From the NCBI GenBank assembly GCA_016176845.1, contig JACOWJ010000043.1, positions 1 to 13,777 of the forward strand: a stretch of 13,777 nt of DNA, written 5' to 3'. The DNA is from Nitrospinota bacterium. GTDB taxonomy: Bacteria; 2-12-FULL-45-22; JACOWJ01. Position numbers and translations under genes: made by a program. Of the stretch, positions 12,614 to 13,777 are shown piece by piece. Within the stretch, counting starts at the first letter, position 1, and each line of letters starts with the position of its first letter. Under the pieces are notes generated by a model. It had not been told where the DNA came from. It saw only the letters and a list, made by a program, of their open reading frames with translations, and did not search any database.

Positions 12614-13387
12614 CTATCCGGGAAAGCACAGGCCACCGTTGACGCTGAGGGTCTGGCCGGTAATGGCATCCGAGGCACTGGAGGCCAGGAACAGGGTGGC
12701 CTGCGCGACATCGGCGGACTTTAGGGGGAAAGGCTGCCGCTTCAGGGCCTTCTTGAACACCTTCGAGGCCGAGCTGGCCGACAGCACCATATCCAACCCA
12801 GGCGTGTCCAGCGTAACGGTGGTAGAGAGGGTATTGATCCGGATCTGCCATCGGGTGAACTCCCGGGCAAGCACCTTGGTGCTCATCACCAGGGCAGCCC
12901 CCGATCCTCCGGGCAGCGATTCACCCGGAGTGGGCCACCTGCCTGCATCGGTGCCCAACAGGACGATCTTTCCTATCCGCCGCTCGATCATGTGGTCCAG
13001 CACCGCCCTGACGCAATAAAGCCGGCTGATCCATTGGCTTTTGGCGAAGTTGACGTAAGACTCCGGGTCGAGGTCGCGGAAGAAGCCCGGGGCAATCTCT
13101 TCCGAAGAGCCGCCGCTCACCACCAGAATATCGATCTGGCCCATCCGCTGCAGCACTCTCTCCGACATCCCCTTCACTTGTGCGTACTCGAAAATGTCGG
13201 CCGGCTCGAAGATGGCCCGACGCCCCAAGATCTCGATCTTTCGAATAATTTCCGCGGCCGGGCCTTCGCTGCGGGCATTGAGGGCAACATCGGCCCCGTT
13301 CTCGGCGAACAGGAGGGCGATCTCCCGGCCGATTCCCTTGGTTGACCCCGTGATCAACGCCACCTTCCCCGATAGATCCGCTTGCAT
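12614..13387 (-). CDS. Short-chain dehydrogenase/reductase-fold protein lacking catalytic tetrad
   Basis: A 257-aa classical SDR-length protein. The Rossmann dinucleotide motif TGSTKGIG (13-20) and ADIF (63-66) are present, and the C-terminal AITGQTLSVNGG (241-252) is typical. Aligned to BadH-like SDRs without gaps through TDAGR...GES...TKVLARE, the catalytic Asn-Ser-Tyr-Lys positions read Gln118, Thr146, Pro159 and Gly163. The NNAG motif reads VSGG. If the alignment is shifted to use Lys171, the Tyr position is still Val167. The protein can probably bind NAD(P) but should not reduce or oxidise by the normal SDR route. ATG 13387 has AAGGAGG just upstream. It is first in a likely operon with the 140-aa gene and the ATPase. 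Confidence 0.85.
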   Translation of the reverse strand: MQADLSGKVALITGSTKGIGREIALLFAENGADVALNARSEGPAAEIIRKIEILGRRAIFEPADIFEYAQVKGMSERVLQRMGQIDILVVSGGSSEEIAPGFFRDLDPESYVNFAKSQWISRLYCVRAVLDHMIERRIGKIVLLGTDAGRWPTPGESLPGGSGAALVMSTKVLAREFTRWQIRINTLSTTVTLDTPGLDMVLSASSASKVFKKALKRQPFPLKSADVAQATLFLASSASDAITGQTLSVNGGLCFPG

Positions 13388-13488
13388 GGTTCCTCCTTGA
13401 AAAAGCGCGGTTTCTACGCGCCGCCCCGGATGATCCCTTAACTCTCGAAAGTATAGGGATTTCCTTTCTCGGCTCGGAGCTCAGGCCG

Positions 13489-13515
13489 CTACGAGCTATG
13501 AGCTACGAGCTAACT
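13489..13515. repeat. GCTACGAGCTATGAGCTA repeat, copy 2
   Basis: Expanded form of the element at 5200-5219, with one extra GAGCTAC unit. It is followed by TGGATCGTATAGGAATTCC, as copy 1 is followed by TTGGATATAAC. Confidence 0.7.
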
Positions 13516-13543
13516 GGATCGTATAGGAATTCCCATTTTTGAT

Positions 13544-13614
13544 GGGCTAGGGGCTAGGGATTAGCGAAAGCTCTTCCTCGCTAACCCCTAATCCCTAAAC
13601 CCTAACCCCTAACT
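13544..13614. repeat. Inverted TTAGGG/CCCTAA-type repeat
   Basis: GGGCTAGGGGCTAGGGATTAGCGA (split here only as a label; positions 13544-13567) is followed after a short loop by CTCGCTAACCCC and CCCTAA units to 13614. The halves are complementary, giving a long imperfect hairpin. Same repeat type as 5083-5140. Confidence 0.75.
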
Positions 13615-13724
13615 TGATCGCATAGGAATTTCCATTTTTAGGGTACAGATTATTGGGACCCTGTTCCCTGTCCCCTAATTTAGGACTGGCGACCAAATAA
13701 CTTTCCCATGGTCGAATGGGATAA

Positions 13725-13775
13725 TAGGTTTTAAGTTTTAAGTTTTAGGTTTTAGGGCTTAAAACTTAAAACCTA
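13725..13775. repeat. TTTTAAG palindrome at window end
   Basis: A perfect 18-bp inverted repeat, TAGGTTTTAAGTTTTAAG (13725-13742) and its complement (13758-13775), around a 15-nt centre of the same 7-nt TTTTAGG units. It may continue beyond the window. Confidence 0.8.
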
Positions 13776-13777
13776 AA

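Larger units (their letters stand above)
13388..13777. other. 390-bp intergenic repeat region, no gene seen
   Basis: No credible coding frame. The stretch holds a chain of short elements: TATAGG(A/G)ATTTCC units at about 13451, 13523 and 13623; the GCTACGAGCTATGAGCTA string (13489-13515); TTAGGG/CCCTAA tandem repeats (13544-13614); and a terminal palindrome (13725-13775). The SDR promoter probably lies here, but I see no convincing -35/-10 pair. Confidence 0.75.

Noticed and set aside
13544-13614. Telomere-like or CRISPR-like array
   Set aside because: TTAGGG-type units have no spacers and no fixed repeat length, and no cas gene is near; better seen as a dispersed tandem repeat.

Overview
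The window looks like chromosomal DNA from an uncultured, GC-rich, Gram-negative-type bacterium. The evidence is a lipoprotein signal with a lipobox, a type IV pilus ATPase, an ACS-family organic-anion transporter and strong AGGAGG-type ribosome sites. Its intergenic spaces are unusually full of short palindromic and tandem repeats. The repeat style and gene mix would fit a Desulfobacterota, Methylomirabilota or Nitrospirota-like lineage, but nothing here fixes the phylum. I see no phage, IS transposase, CRISPR array or defence island.

Left half (1-7,800, all leftward): a left-truncated comEC (1-1967) with a repeat-derived insert and a degenerate metallo-beta-lactamase region; a palindromic repeat (1997-2092); an exported two-redoxin plus FMN-binding protein (2191-3621); a cruciform-like repeat (3651-3743); an ACS-family MFS transporter (3732-5033); a repeat and hairpin cluster (5083-5287); a phosphofructokinase with PPi-type signature residues (5294-6424); and an acyl-CoA dehydrogenase (6486-7679). 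The dehydrogenase has a clear sigma-70 promoter that also fixes its start.

Centre (7,800-10,200, rightward): a divergent promoter drives an unrecognised 74-aa protein (7904-8128). This is followed by a second cruciform repeat, then a perfect 19-bp terminator-like hairpin ending only 27 nt before the start codon of a fumarylacetoacetate-hydrolase-family gene (8390-9307). Next come tRNA-Arg(UCU) with a consensus promoter (9390-9464) and a small lipoprotein (9605-10192).

Right part (leftward again): an SDR-fold protein that lacks the catalytic tetrad (12614-13387), a 140-aa membrane-anchored or exported protein (12171-12593) and a PilB/GspE-type ATPase with two tandem MshEN c-di-GMP motifs (10289-12121). 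These lie close enough to be one operon. The last 390 bp (13388-13777) hold only repeats, several of the same kinds seen at 5083-5220.

The acyl-CoA dehydrogenase, FAH-family enzyme, anion transporter and SDR-like protein suggest organic-acid or acyl-CoA catabolism, but no complete pathway is visible. I do not see one self-evident new system. The best leads are the attenuator-like element before the FAH gene, the cruciform repeat family placed directly after stop codons, the SDR pseudoenzyme and the redoxin-redoxin-FMN fusion.
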